Shown here piece by piece: positions 43,905 to 58,987 of a stretch of 64,000 nucleotides of DNA. Position numbers and translations under genes: made by a program. The stretch is from Aquabacterium lacunae (GTDB lineage Bacteria > Pseudomonadota > Gammaproteobacteria > Burkholderiales > Burkholderiaceae_C): NCBI RefSeq assembly GCF_004310865.1, contig NZ_SIXI01000003.1, positions 186,001-250,000 on the forward strand. Direction: 5' to 3'. Position 1 is the first letter of the stretch, and each line of letters opens with the position of its first letter. The notes beneath the pieces are model-generated. The model was not told the origin of the DNA and did not search any database. It saw nothing but the letters and a program-made list of their open reading frames with translations.

Positions 43905-46159
43905 GCGGCACCTCCGGGCGTGGGTTGGCCACCGTCCATCTGACCGCCTTGCTGCATGCGCCACAGGTAGGCGTACAGGCCGCGCGGGTTTTTCAGCAGC
44001 TCGTCGTGGCTGCCAGCCTCGACGATGCGACCGCGGTCCATGGCGATGATGCGGTGGGCATGGCGCACGGCACTCAGGCGGTGGGCGATGATCAGCACGG
44101 TGCGGCCTTTGCAGATGGCGGCCATGTTGCGCTGGATGATGGCTTCGGATTCGTAGTCGAGCGCACTGGTGGCCTCGTCAAAAATGAGGATGCGCGGGTT
44201 GCTGAACAGGGCCCGCGCAATCGCGATGCGCTGGCGCTGACCTCCGCTGAGCGAGGCGCCCTGCTCGCCCACGACGGTGTCGTAGCCCTCGGGCAGCTCG
44301 CTGATGAACTCGTGGGCACCGGCCATCTGCGCCGCACGCATGATGGCTTCGAGCGGCGCGGCCGGGTCGGCAATGGCGATGTTCTCGCGCACGCTGCGGT
44401 TGAACAGGAAGTTGTCCTGCAGCACCACGCCCACCTGGCGGCGCAGCTGGGCCGCATCGACCAGGCCGATGTCGATGCCGTCGACCAGCACGCGGCCTTG
44501 CTCGGGCACGTACAGGCGCTGCACCAGCTTGGTCAGGGTGCTCTTGCCCGACCCGCTGCGGCCGACGATGCCCAGCACCTCACCGGGGCGGATGTCGAGG
44601 CTGACGCCCTGCAACACCGGCGCGGCTTCGGGGCGGTAGCGGAAGGTGACTTGGTCGAGTGTGATGCGGCCTTTCAGGGGCGGCAGTTGCGCAGCCTGGC
44701 TGGGTGGCACCTCGGTGCGGGTGTTGAGGATGTCACCCAGGCGGGCCATGGAAATGCCCGTTTGCTGGAAATCGGTCCAGAGCTGGGCCATGCGCATGAT
44801 GGGCTGGGCCACCCGCCCGGCGAACATGTTGAAGGCCACGAACTGGCCCACCGTCAGCTCATGGTCCATCACCAGCTTGGCGCCGTACCAGAGCGTGGCG
44901 GCGTTCACCAGCTTGCCGATCAGGTTGATGCCCTCATGGGCCCAGGTGGCCAGGTTCTGCGTTTTGAAGCTGGCCGACACATAGGCGGCCAGCTGGTTGT
45001 CCCAGCGGCGGGCCATGGCCGGCTCCAGGGCATTGGCCTTCACGGTCTGGATGCCGGTGACGGTTTCCACCAGCAGGGACTGGTTCTCGGCGCCGCGGGC
45101 GAACTTTTCGTTCAGGCGCCCCCGCAGCACGGGCACCACGGCCAGTGTGAGCAAGGCATACAGCGGCAGGCTCAGCAGCACGATGCCGGTGAGCGGTGCG
45201 CTGTAGGCGAACATGACCGCCACGAACAGCACCGAAAACACCACATCGAGCACCAGCGTGAGCGCCTGCCCCGTGAGGAAGCTGCGGATGCTTTCGAGCT
45301 CGCGCACACGCGCCACCGAATCACCCACTCGGCGGGCCTGGAAGTAGGCCAGCGGCAGCTTGAGCAGGTGCTGGAACAGGCGAGAGCCCAGCTCGACATC
45401 GATGCGGCTGGTGGTGTGGCTGAACACGTAGGAACGCAAGCCGGTCAGCAGGCTTTCGAACACCACCACCACGACCAGGCCGATCACCAGCACATCGAGC
45501 GTGTTCAGGCCGCGGTGCACCAGCACCTTGTCCATCACCACCTGGAAAAACAGCGGGCTGACCAGGGCGAACAGCTGCAGCACCATCGACACCAGCAGCA
45601 CTTCGCCGAGCAGCTTGCGGTAGCGCACGATGCTGGGGATGAACCAGCTGAAATCGAACTGGGCCAGCTCACCGGCCAGCGAGGCCCGGCTGGTGGCCAG
45701 CAGCAGCTCGCCATGGCCGTTCTCACCGACCCATTGGGCCGCGAAGGCTTCCAATGGCTCGATGGTGGGGCGACCGCCCCCTGCAGCCTGCACGTCTTGG
45801 AACAGCACGCGCTGGCCGTCGCACTGGGCCAGCAGCACCCAGCGGGCACTGCCGTCGGGTTGGCGCAAGCGTGCCATGGCCGGCAAGGCGGCCAGGCTGA
45901 GGCGGTCGGCCGTGGTGCGCGACATCTTGGCCTTCAGGCCGATGGCTTTGGCCGCGCGCAACAGGTCGGCATCGGACACGGGCTCAGCCGGGCCCAGACC
46001 CAGCTGGTGGCGCAACTGGGCCGGATCGGCCGTGAGGTGGTGCAGGCGGGCCAGCAGGGTCAGCGACAGCAGGCCATCGTCGGCGACTGGTGGACTGTGC
46101 GAAGTGGCCGCGGCAGGGTCATGGCCCTCAGGCACGTCGGGCTGGATGACGGTGGACAT
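43901..46159 (-). CDS. Type I secretion ABC transporter/ATPase with C39-like domain
   Basis: A 752-residue HlyB-type exporter. The N-terminal domain (about residues 25-145) has the C39 peptidase-like fold. The expected catalytic Cys position falls in LLSLTLLARL and is not Cys, so it is a non-proteolytic CLD as in HlyB. A transmembrane region (about 170-460) follows. The ATPase has Walker A GRSGSGKST (from about 533), LSGGQ (637-641) and FDEATSALD. It exports an unprocessed, probably RTX-type substrate; none is encoded in the window. GGGAG lies 11 bases before the ATG at 46159. Confidence 0.94.
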   Translation of the reverse strand: MSTVIQPDVPEGHDPAAATSHSPPVADDGLLSLTLLARLHHLTADPAQLRHQLGLGPAEPVSDADLLRAAKAIGLKAKMSRTTADRLSLAALPAMARLRQPDGSARWVLLAQCDGQRVLFQDVQAAGGGRPTIEPLEAFAAQWVGENGHGELLLATSRASLAGELAQFDFSWFIPSIVRYRKLLGEVLLVSMVLQLFALVSPLFFQVVMDKVLVHRGLNTLDVLVIGLVVVVVFESLLTGLRSYVFSHTTSRIDVELGSRLFQHLLKLPLAYFQARRVGDSVARVRELESIRSFLTGQALTLVLDVVFSVLFVAVMFAYSAPLTGIVLLSLPLYALLTLAVVPVLRGRLNEKFARGAENQSLLVETVTGIQTVKANALEPAMARRWDNQLAAYVSASFKTQNLATWAHEGINLIGKLVNAATLWYGAKLVMDHELTVGQFVAFNMFAGRVAQPIMRMAQLWTDFQQTGISMARLGDILNTRTEVPPSQAAQLPPLKGRITLDQVTFRYRPEAAPVLQGVSLDIRPGEVLGIVGRSGSGKSTLTKLVQRLYVPEQGRVLVDGIDIGLVDAAQLRRQVGVVLQDNFLFNRSVRENIAIADPAAPLEAIMRAAQMAGAHEFISELPEGYDTVVGEQGASLSGGQRQRIAIARALFSNPRILIFDEATSALDYESEAIIQRNMAAICKGRTVLIIAHRLSAVRHAHRIIAMDRGRIVEAGSHDELLKNPRGLYAYLWRMQQGGQMDGGQPTPGGAA

Positions 46160-46337
46160 GTGCTTGGAATCTCCCTGCGGCAAATTGTCCGGGTTTCCAA
46201 GACCCTTCCCCCTCGTGGAAAGTGCTTCACCCTTTCAGGGGGGATGCACGGCTTTTGACCTCCCGCAAAGCCATGAAGAGGTCACCCCCGCAAGATGAAG
46301 TCAGGCTCAGTTCAACCGGTACACACAGGAGACACCC

Positions 46338-46580
46338 ATGGTCGTTGACAACCACCCGCTCGCCCGCGACTTCCCCGAGCACAAGGACCGCATCCACACG
46401 CTCAAGACCGGCAACGCCCACTTTGCCCGCCTGCACGCCGACTACGAAGCCGTCGACAAGGCCGTGATCCGTCTGGAAACCGGTGTCGAGCACGCCTCGG
46501 ACGCCGAGCTGGAAACGCGCAAGAAGCAGCGCGTGGCCTTGAAGGACGAGCTGTACGCGATGCTGCAAGCGGCCGCCTGA
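46338..46580 (+). CDS. YdcH-family (DUF465) small protein
   Basis: An 80-residue, highly charged, helical protein resembling YdcH/DUF465 (HPLARDFPEHKDRIHTLKTGNAHFARLHADYEAVDKAV). The function of the family is unknown. A clear AGGAGA precedes the ATG. It lies divergently from the type I secretion operon and 162 bases before metH. Confidence 0.88.
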   Translation: MVVDNHPLARDFPEHKDRIHTLKTGNAHFARLHADYEAVDKAVIRLETGVEHASDAELETRKKQRVALKDELYAMLQAAA

Positions 46581-46625
46581 TTGCGCACCGCCACATCGCA
46601 GAATTTCCCAGGGAGGGAAGTTTCC

Positions 46626-46701
46626 GCACCGCGCCCGGCTGACCGGCCGGGCCACCGGTGCCCCAAGGCCTGCCGCCACAAGCGACAGGCCTTTCGCTTG
46701 T
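46626..46701 (+). promoter_or_regulatory. Structured region before metH with competing hairpins
   Basis: First, GCACCG/CGGTGC (46626-46631, 46656-46661) encloses GCCCGG/CCGGGC (46633-46638, 46647-46652). Second, AAGGCCTGCCGC (46665-46676) pairs with GCGACAGGCCTT (46682-46693, one mismatch). Third, ACAAGCGA (46678-46685) pairs with TCGCTTGT (46694-46701). The second and third stems cannot both form fully. The region could be a ydcH terminator or a metH regulatory leader. Confidence 0.55.
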
Positions 46702-46742
46702 CGGGTCTGCGCCCAGGCACACACCCCCGGTAAAATCCCGGG

Positions 46743-49550
<2,808 letters not shown>

Positions 49551-49744
49551 AAAATGCAGGGCTCACATCGGGTTCCTCCCACCAGCAAGTGAGGGGGGAT
49601 CTGTTGCGCCTGTTTACAACCGGGCGTTTCTGGGGAGTTCGTGTCTGGGCTTGACATGGCACATTCATTGTTGCTTGGCGTCGCCCTGGAGCAGTGGTGG
49701 GACGAATCGTTCAGGCTGCGTGTCCTCGAACCCACCCCTGTCTC

Positions 49745-51475
49745 ATGCTCATCCGGTATACACACCCCTTGCGTCTGCCTCGGCGCGTGCTGTTGGCTCT
49801 CGGCGTCTGCGCAGCGCTCGTCTTCCTGGGGGGATGTCAGGAGGAGGCCCCCGGTGCGGCGCGCCCTCAGGGCGGCGCCTTGGCGCCTGTCACCGAGGTG
49901 GAAGGCACGCGCTTTCTGACACAGGCCACCTTTGGTGGTCGCCCAGAAGATCTGGCCCGTTTGCAGGACATGGGCCTGGATGCCTGGATCACGGCTCAGA
50001 TGTCGGCTCCAGTGGCTCGCACCCACCTGGCGATGGTGGACCAGAGCGCAGCGTCCCAAGGGCGCAGCCCCCAGACACAGGATGTGCAGCAAAGTTGGTG
50101 GACCGCCGCGCTGACAGACCACTCCGCGCAATTGCGGCACCGGGTGGCCTTCGCGCTGTCTCAGATCTTTGTGGTCTCGACCGTGAGTGTTTCCAACCCT
50201 CGCACCGTGGCCAGCTACATGGACACGCTCACGCAGCATGCAGACGGTCGATACCGTGATCTTCTCGAAGCTGTGGTGCTGCACCCTGCCATGGGGCAGT
50301 ACCTGTCGCACCTGGGCAACCGGAAAGAAGACAGCAGCGGACGCGTGCCTGATGAAAACCTGGCCCGAGAGGTGATGCAGCTGTTCTCCATCGGGCTGGT
50401 ACAGCTGGACGCCAATGGCCAAGCCGTGCTGGTGAACAAGCAACCGGTGGAGACCTACACGTCCAGTGACATCAAGGGTTTGGCGCGTGTCTTCACTGGC
50501 TTCAGCTGGGCGCGCACCCAGCAGACAGGCAACTGGACAGACTGTTTCACCCGAACCGCGGCCTGTCGGGACAACCGCCAGGATGTCCTGCCCATGGACG
50601 CCTACCCAGAGGCCCATGCCACCACCGAAAAAGCATTCCTGGGTGTGCGCGTGCCACCACAAGCCACCGCAGACCCCAAAGCCAGCCTCAAGGTGGCGCT
50701 GGATCGTCTGGCCACCCACCCCAACACAGCACCCTTCATCAGCCGCCAGCTGATCCAGCGACTGGTCAGCAGCAACCCATCCAGTCAGTATGTCGGGGAT
50801 GTGAGCCGAGTGTTCGCCCAAACCGGCGGCAACCTGCGCGAAGTGGTGCGTGCGATCCTGATGCACGCCGAAGCGCGCAACCCCGCGTCGGCGGCGCCCA
50901 ACCCCAGCCATGCGGGACGCGTGCGGGAGCCTCTTCTGCGCATGACCCACCTGATGCGCGCTTTGCCTCACCAGAGCCTGAGTTACACCAAGCATGGGGT
51001 GTACGGCACCACCGACACCAGTGACATGGCCAATGGACTGGCGCAAAGCCCCTTGCGTGCGCCCTCGGTGTTCAATTTCTACCGCCCGGGCTACCGGTTG
51101 CCTCAAAGTCGCAGTGGCGATGCCAGCCTGGTCGCACCAGAATTGCAGATCGCCAGCGAATCGGCTGTGCTGGGCTATGCCAACTTCGTGGCCAGCTCCC
51201 TCGAGTATGGCTGGGGAGGCTGGCACGCCAACGAACGCCAGCGTGACATGCTCTTCCAGCTTCAGGGATGGCTGCCTCTGGCGGGTAACCCCGAACAGCT
51301 GATCGACACGCTGTCGCGCCGCCTGCTGGGGGCTCCGCTTCCTGCCGAGGCTCGCAGCACCGCGCTGGCCGGGATTCAGTCGATGCCCACCGAGACTGAA
51401 ACGCAAAAACTGGCCCGCATCCGTGCCGCCGCCTTGCTCATTGCTGTCTCACCTCAGTTCACGGTCGAGCAATGA
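49745..51475 (+). CDS. DUF1800-family lipoprotein
   Basis: A 576-residue DUF1800 protein of unknown function. It starts with a lipoprotein signal ([19 protein letters not shown]) with lipobox LGGC, so it is exported and lipidated. The body has the family segments [52 protein letters not shown] and [16 protein letters not shown]1800 genes are almost always paired with DUF1501 genes, as here. The start at 49745 fits the lipoprotein signal. Its stop overlaps the in-frame start of the next gene. Confidence 0.9.
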   Translation: MLIRYTHPLRLPRRVLLALGVCAALVFLGGCQEEAPGAARPQGGALAPVTEVEGTRFLTQATFGGRPEDLARLQDMGLDAWITAQMSAPVARTHLAMVDQSAASQGRSPQTQDVQQSWWTAALTDHSAQLRHRVAFALSQIFVVSTVSVSNPRTVASYMDTLTQHADGRYRDLLEAVVLHPAMGQYLSHLGNRKEDSSGRVPDENLAREVMQLFSIGLVQLDANGQAVLVNKQPVETYTSSDIKGLARVFTGFSWARTQQTGNWTDCFTRTAACRDNRQDVLPMDAYPEAHATTEKAFLGVRVPPQATADPKASLKVALDRLATHPNTAPFISRQLIQRLVSSNPSSQYVGDVSRVFAQTGGNLREVVRAILMHAEARNPASAAPNPSHAGRVREPLLRMTHLMRALPHQSLSYTKHGVYGTTDTSDMANGLAQSPLRAPSVFNFYRPGYRLPQSRSGDASLVAPELQIASESAVLGYANFVASSLEYGWGGWHANERQRDMLFQLQGWLPLAGNPEQLIDTLSRRLLGAPLPAEARSTALAGIQSMPTETETQKLARIRAAALLIAVSPQFTVEQ

Positions 51476-51486
51476 AGGAGCACCTG

Positions 51487-53076
51487 ATGGTCCACCACGA
51501 TCGCCGAGATTTCCTTCGACAGCTCGCCCGCTTGAGTGCTTTCCTGCCCTTGAGCGTTCCACTGGGGCGCGTGCCCTTGGCCTCTGCTCAATCGGCGACT
51601 GGCTACAGGGCTCTGGTGTGCATCCAACTGGGCGGAGGCAATGATGCCTTCAATACGGTGCTGGCTACAGATCAGACCTCCTGGGGCCACTACCTGCAAC
51701 ACCGCCGTCCCAAAGATGGCTCGCCCGCACTGGCACTGATGGAGCCTGGCACGCCCGCTGTGGCCAATGCAGACCCCACACGGCCCGAACGGCTTGGCGG
51801 TGTGCGCCCCGTCGGTTCAGGGCAACGCAGCGTCCACGCCAACCGTCAGTTTGCGCTGCACCCCTGCTTGGAGACCAGCCAAAGGCTTTACACAGAAGGT
51901 CGGCTGGCGGTGCTGGCGAATGTGGGCCCCCTGACGCGCCCTTTCACCAAGGAAGACTGGACAAAGCCCAGCGTTTCCCGACCGGCCAAACTGTTTTCAC
52001 ACAACGACCAGACATCCACCTGGCTGACCTTCCAGCCCGAGGGCGCGGCCACAGGATGGGGCGGTCGGCTGGGCGATGCCCTGATGGGGCTCAACGGCCT
52101 CACGGGTGACTTCAACGCCGGATTGCTTCAGAGATCCATGACCTGCATGGCGCCCATGGGGTCTGCCAGCTGGCTGGCCGGGCTGGCGGTTCAGCCCCTT
52201 CAGATGAGCGCCGTGTCCGCTCCAGTGCTGGGCCAGAACAACTCTCTTTACGGGCAGTTCGGCCTTCACGATGCCGTGTCTTCGATGATGTCTCAACAAC
52301 CGGCTGCAGCTCGGAACAGCCTGCTGCGAGCAGACCACCAGGCCATCGTGAAACGGGCATTGGAAGCCAGCGAATTGCTGGCGGCCACATTGCCGGATTT
52401 CGGAATTTCACCCTGGGGTACCGAAGGTGTCAGCAGCCCACAGGAAGACCCACTGCTGGCCTACACGAGCCCCACCACAGGGCAGCGCAAACTGAACCCA
52501 CTGGCGCTGCAATTGCAGATGGTGGCGCGGCTGATGGCTTGCAATCAGGACGCCAATCTGGGCATGAAGCGCCAGCTGTTCATGGTGAGCCTGGGGGGCT
52601 TCGACCACCATGACAACCAGATGAGCCAGCACGCGGAAAACATGGCCATGCTGGACCACGCCCTGGGTTACTTCGATCAAGTGCTGGCCGACATGCCCAA
52701 TGGCAGCCTGCGCGACCAGGTGACCGCGTTCACGGCCTCGGAGTTCGGGCGAACATTCACCAGCAATGGCGATGGCACCGACCACGGCTGGGGCGGGCAC
52801 CACTTCATCATGGGCGGTGCCGTACGTGGTGGCGAGGTGTACGGCCAGTTCCCTGCCTACAGTTCGTTGGTGAACGGGAAGTTCAGCAGTCCTGACCAGA
52901 TCGACAACGGTGTGCTGATTCCCAGCACCTCGGTCGATCAGATGGCCTACACCTTGGCACGGTGGATGGGGGTGTCTGAATCTGCCTTGTGGCAGACAGA
53001 CGGTGCAGGCCCCATATTGCCCAATCTGCAGCAGTTTCCTCAGGCGGATCGCGATCTGGGGTTCATGCGCACCTGA
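51487..53076 (+). CDS. DUF1501-family Tat-exported protein
   Basis: A 529-residue DUF1501 protein. It has a twin-arginine signal ([20 protein letters not shown]) and the family opening [16 protein letters not shown], then [17 protein letters not shown] and [15 protein letters not shown]. The His/Asp residues suggest a metal-dependent hydrolase (sulfatase/phosphatase-like fold). I chose the ATG at 51487 because AAGGAG lies 6 bases upstream; an ATG at 51472 overlaps the DUF1800 stop but has no such site. It is paired with the DUF1800 gene. Confidence 0.92.
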   Translation: MVHHDRRDFLRQLARLSAFLPLSVPLGRVPLASAQSATGYRALVCIQLGGGNDAFNTVLATDQTSWGHYLQHRRPKDGSPALALMEPGTPAVANADPTRPERLGGVRPVGSGQRSVHANRQFALHPCLETSQRLYTEGRLAVLANVGPLTRPFTKEDWTKPSVSRPAKLFSHNDQTSTWLTFQPEGAATGWGGRLGDALMGLNGLTGDFNAGLLQRSMTCMAPMGSASWLAGLAVQPLQMSAVSAPVLGQNNSLYGQFGLHDAVSSMMSQQPAAARNSLLRADHQAIVKRALEASELLAATLPDFGISPWGTEGVSSPQEDPLLAYTSPTTGQRKLNPLALQLQMVARLMACNQDANLGMKRQLFMVSLGGFDHHDNQMSQHAENMAMLDHALGYFDQVLADMPNGSLRDQVTAFTASEFGRTFTSNGDGTDHGWGGHHFIMGGAVRGGEVYGQFPAYSSLVNGKFSSPDQIDNGVLIPSTSVDQMAYTLARWMGVSESALWQTDGAGPILPNLQQFPQADRDLGFMRT

Positions 53077-53081
53077 GTGGC

Positions 53082-55973
<2,892 letters not shown>

Positions 55974-55992
55974 TGGGATCGGGCTTCAACGC

Positions 55993-56032
55993 GGGCAGGC
56001 CAATCAACCATGATACGACGGCTGGCCTGCCC
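55993..56032. repeat. Inverted repeat upstream of uvrA
   Basis: Perfect 10-bp arms GGGCAGGCCA (55993-56002) and TGGCCTGCCC (56023-56032) are separated by 20 bases. The spacer contains TATCAT on the minus strand, a possible -10. The repeat may be a protein-binding operator or an RNA hairpin in the uvrA leader. No LexA-type CTGT-N8-ACAG was seen there. Confidence 0.6.
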
Positions 56033-56079
56033 GGACCAGATCATGGAGACGATTCAACCCTGACGCACGCTACGTAAGC

Positions 56080-57447
56080 TCAATCCACCAAGATCTTGAA
56101 ACTGATGGGCTCAGGTTTACTCATCACACTGGAAGCGTTATAGATGTCTTCACTGACAAACAGCAAGGCATCGTGTGCCCCTTTGGCCAGCCCACCCATC
56201 TGAGTGCTCCAAGTGCTCTTATCGCCATAGGCCGAGTTCATGCCTTTGTTCCAATTCAATCCAATGATTCGAACGTAAACCATGGGAACGGCAACGTTGG
56301 TCTTCACCTGGAACTGAAACACATCTTTGGCTTTGAATGACACCGAACCGCCAGGCTGGATCAGCTGGGCCGTTTCAAGGGGCGCGCCCACCACACGAAC
56401 ATCTGTAGAGACGAACGCCAACGGAAGAACCCCGTCCTTGATGGTCAAAGTGCCAGACGCTCCCTGAATGGCATAGACATTACCCAGGTGATCTTTACGC
56501 ATCAACTGGTAGGCATATGCGCCTGGCGGATCCGCAAAAGCTCGGTTAAGCGTTGCACCGGTCAACATGACCTTGCCAATCGGATCGGGAAATTGAAGCC
56601 ACATGTCGGCAGGGCTTTTACCTGTCGGAAACTTCAACGCAAGTGGCATGCCTTTGATCACCTCAGCGGGCATCGGGTTCGGCCCAATCAGCGCGTCGGT
56701 CGCGGCTTCCACTTTCACAGAGCCAGTCAAACTTGTACGTACTGCACCACTTTCACTTCGCGCTTCAATGACGTACTGAACTTCCGCCCCAGGCTCGGTC
56801 GCGGGCAACTTGCCCCGGTAGATCTTCAGCGGTTGCTCGTCTGTCGTTGTCAACTCCACGAACGCCCCCTGCCCCAACTTGGCAAACACGCCCTGTTTGG
56901 GCCCCTCCATCGAAACGGTGAACAGCGGCGACTCCCCCTGCAGGATGTTTTTTGACACATCCAACACCTTGAGCACTGGTGCTGGTGCTGGTGTCGATGA
57001 TGTCGGCACAGCAGCGCCTGAGGCAATGACATCGAACACAACCTCATGCGCGTTGGCCAAACTCACCTGGGCGCCAACCGGCCCACTCACCACCCCCACG
57101 ACGTAGCGCCCAGGTTGCTTGACGCTGTATTGCAAGATCACGCCATGCTCAGGTAACTCAGGCCCCTTCACATTGGCGCGCCATGGCTTTTTGATCTCAT
57201 CGTGCAGGGCACGATCGTGGTACCAAGCGATCGCTCCGCCCAACTGTTCAACCTTCAGGTAGACATAAATGTCTTGGTGGTCGGCAGGGAGCTGACCTGA
57301 GAGACGAACACTGACGACCTCGCCCACCACCGGGGCCTTCGGGTCAACCTGTACCGTCAGTGGCATGGCAAGCACAGACAACGCATGAGTCGCACCGAAA
57401 GCCCAGCATGCCCAAGCCCGAGGATCAGTCCACATCTGACGGCTCAT
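56080..57447 (-). CDS. Uncharacterised exported beta-rich protein
   Basis: A 455-residue protein that I do not recognise. An apparent signal peptide (WACWAFGATHALSVLAMPLT) is followed by beta-strand-rich segments, for example VVGEVVSVRLSGQLP, HGVILQYSVKQPGRYVVGVV and PGGSVSFKAKDVFQFQVKTN. These look like several Ig-like beta-sandwich units; there is no catalytic motif. The start at 57447 lies one base after the caspase gene stop, so coupling is likely; an ATG at 57459 overlaps that gene. It is the last gene of the caspase-exoprotein operon and may be a binding or scaffold partner (inference). Confidence 0.75.
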   Translation of the reverse strand: MSRQMWTDPRAWACWAFGATHALSVLAMPLTVQVDPKAPVVGEVVSVRLSGQLPADHQDIYVYLKVEQLGGAIAWYHDRALHDEIKKPWRANVKGPELPEHGVILQYSVKQPGRYVVGVVSGPVGAQVSLANAHEVVFDVIASGAAVPTSSTPAPAPVLKVLDVSKNILQGESPLFTVSMEGPKQGVFAKLGQGAFVELTTTDEQPLKIYRGKLPATEPGAEVQYVIEARSESGAVRTSLTGSVKVEAATDALIGPNPMPAEVIKGMPLALKFPTGKSPADMWLQFPDPIGKVMLTGATLNRAFADPPGAYAYQLMRKDHLGNVYAIQGASGTLTIKDGVLPLAFVSTDVRVVGAPLETAQLIQPGGSVSFKAKDVFQFQVKTNVAVPMVYVRIIGLNWNKGMNSAYGDKSTWSTQMGGLAKGAHDALLFVSEDIYNASSVMSKPEPISFKILVD

Positions 57448-57448
57448 T

Positions 57449-58951
57449 TCACTGTCCATCCACTTCCAGCACGTCAGCCCACCCCGCCGCGTAGGTGGAT
57501 GAACATGGCGCAGGGGCAGCAAACAAATCCCTCTTGGGAGGAACGGACGCACAATCAGCCGGAGGATTGATCACTCGCTCCACGATGTCTTTGGCGCTGT
57601 TGGCCACTGGCGGCAGCGAGGCAAATGGCCCTTCAGGCAGACCCAAACCGTCGAACCGATGAGGCGTACTTGCCACCAAGGCCAACATGCGGTTACGCCC
57701 CGCGGGTCCATGAGCCTTCACCTGCCATGCAGGTCGCGGCAGCTGCAATGGAACATTGGCCTGGATCAGGTTGTCCTGGTCATATTGGTTGGGAAACAAC
57801 CTGTACACCTTGCCGCTTGATCCCACCATGAACAAGTTCAGGTAGCCGCTCATCGACGACACAACTTTCATGTTCAGGTTGTCGACACGGATGCGCAAGC
57901 GAGACGGCATCATGTCCAATTGAACTCTGTGCAGACCGTCGGCACCTTGCGCGATCGCATCGAGGAGGTTGAACGTCGAGATGGCTGCGTTCCCCGCCGG
58001 TTGTCCATTCTGTGTGACATCTGCTGTGAATGCCACGGGCATGGCACCCGCCCCTGCGCCGCCGCCTGACACCAGATTCATGGCGGTGTAGGGGAACCCA
58101 CTTTGCTGTTGCATGCTGCTGGTCAGGCGTGCATTGATGGCGTTTTGTGCGCACTGCTTGGCTTCGTCCAGCGTGATCACACCATCTTTGGATGTGTCAG
58201 CCACAGCGGTCTTTGTGGCGCAGTTGAACAATGCCGTCGTGGCCCAACTGCCGTCGAACTGATCCAGGATCGCCACCTCATCGGGTCTCGATGCCGCCAG
58301 GTAGTACTGGTTGGCTGCCGACTGTGCGGCGTCTGCGTACAAGTCACGGTTCTTGCCGACCTGATTCGATACCCGCTGGCAAACCGCACCGCCGTCATTT
58401 TTTGCCCGCCAGAACTTCGCCATCGGGAGGTTGCCATGGGCGCCTCGAATGCCCCCCTTCGACGCCTGAATCACACCGCCGGAATGGCATGTATCCAGAA
58501 AAACAAAAGACTTGGCTGCACGCTCCAAGATGGGACGGATCCGCTGCTGGAATTCGTCGCGGGGCATGCTGCCCATGTCTTGCGTGACCAACGCTTGCTC
58601 ACACTGACCATCAGCGCGGGCGTAACTGGTCCCGTGCCCCGAAAAATAAATGAACACTCGGTCACCATGCTTGACCTTGCGGGCAAATGCATCCAAGGCA
58701 TCGCGCAGGCCGATCAGGGTCAGGTCTGCATTTTGCCGGACCGTGACATTGGCCTCGGGAACGCCCATGTTCACGGCGAATTTCTTGGCGTTCTCAATGT
58801 CAATCGCCACGGCTTCAAGGGGTGCCTGCGCGTAATTGGCCACGCCCATGACCAAAGCCAGGTTTTCGGCATGAGCCCAACCGGGGCATGCCAACAGCAG
58901 GCTCAAGCCCCATGGGTAAGCAGAAGACGATCGCTTGAAGCGCACACGCAT
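57449..58951 (-). CDS. Exported caspase-family (C14-like) protease
   Basis: A 500-residue caspase-fold protein. A signal peptide (SSSAYPWGLSLLLACPGWAHA) is followed at once by the p20-like core: LALVMGVANY, then YFSGHGTS with catalytic His106 and FLDTCHSGG with Cys155. Both dyad residues are intact, so it should be active after export. The region C-terminal to the dyad has no recognised domain. Starting 36 bases after the WD40-caspase gene and ending 1 base before the next, it is part of a tight operon. Bacterial caspases usually act in the cytoplasm, so the signal peptide is notable. Confidence 0.85.
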   Translation of the reverse strand: MRVRFKRSSSAYPWGLSLLLACPGWAHAENLALVMGVANYAQAPLEAVAIDIENAKKFAVNMGVPEANVTVRQNADLTLIGLRDALDAFARKVKHGDRVFIYFSGHGTSYARADGQCEQALVTQDMGSMPRDEFQQRIRPILERAAKSFVFLDTCHSGGVIQASKGGIRGAHGNLPMAKFWRAKNDGGAVCQRVSNQVGKNRDLYADAAQSAANQYYLAASRPDEVAILDQFDGSWATTALFNCATKTAVADTSKDGVITLDEAKQCAQNAINARLTSSMQQQSGFPYTAMNLVSGGGAGAGAMPVAFTADVTQNGQPAGNAAISTFNLLDAIAQGADGLHRVQLDMMPSRLRIRVDNLNMKVVSSMSGYLNLFMVGSSGKVYRLFPNQYDQDNLIQANVPLQLPRPAWQVKAHGPAGRNRMLALVASTPHRFDGLGLPEGPFASLPPVANSAKDIVERVINPPADCASVPPKRDLFAAPAPCSSTYAAGWADVLEVDGQ

Positions 58952-58987
58952 TTTTTCTCTCCCGATGTGGTGAATTGAATCGATGGG

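Noticed and set aside
46581..46742. Cobalamin riboswitch before metH
   Set aside because: The gap is only 162 bases and no B12-box-like conserved element was recognised, so only competing hairpins are reported.
49657..49672. Possible second RpoN site before the DUF1800 gene
   Set aside because: TGGCAC matches the -24 block but the -12 dinucleotide is GT rather than GC. The overlapping TTGACA has no -10 at 17 bases.
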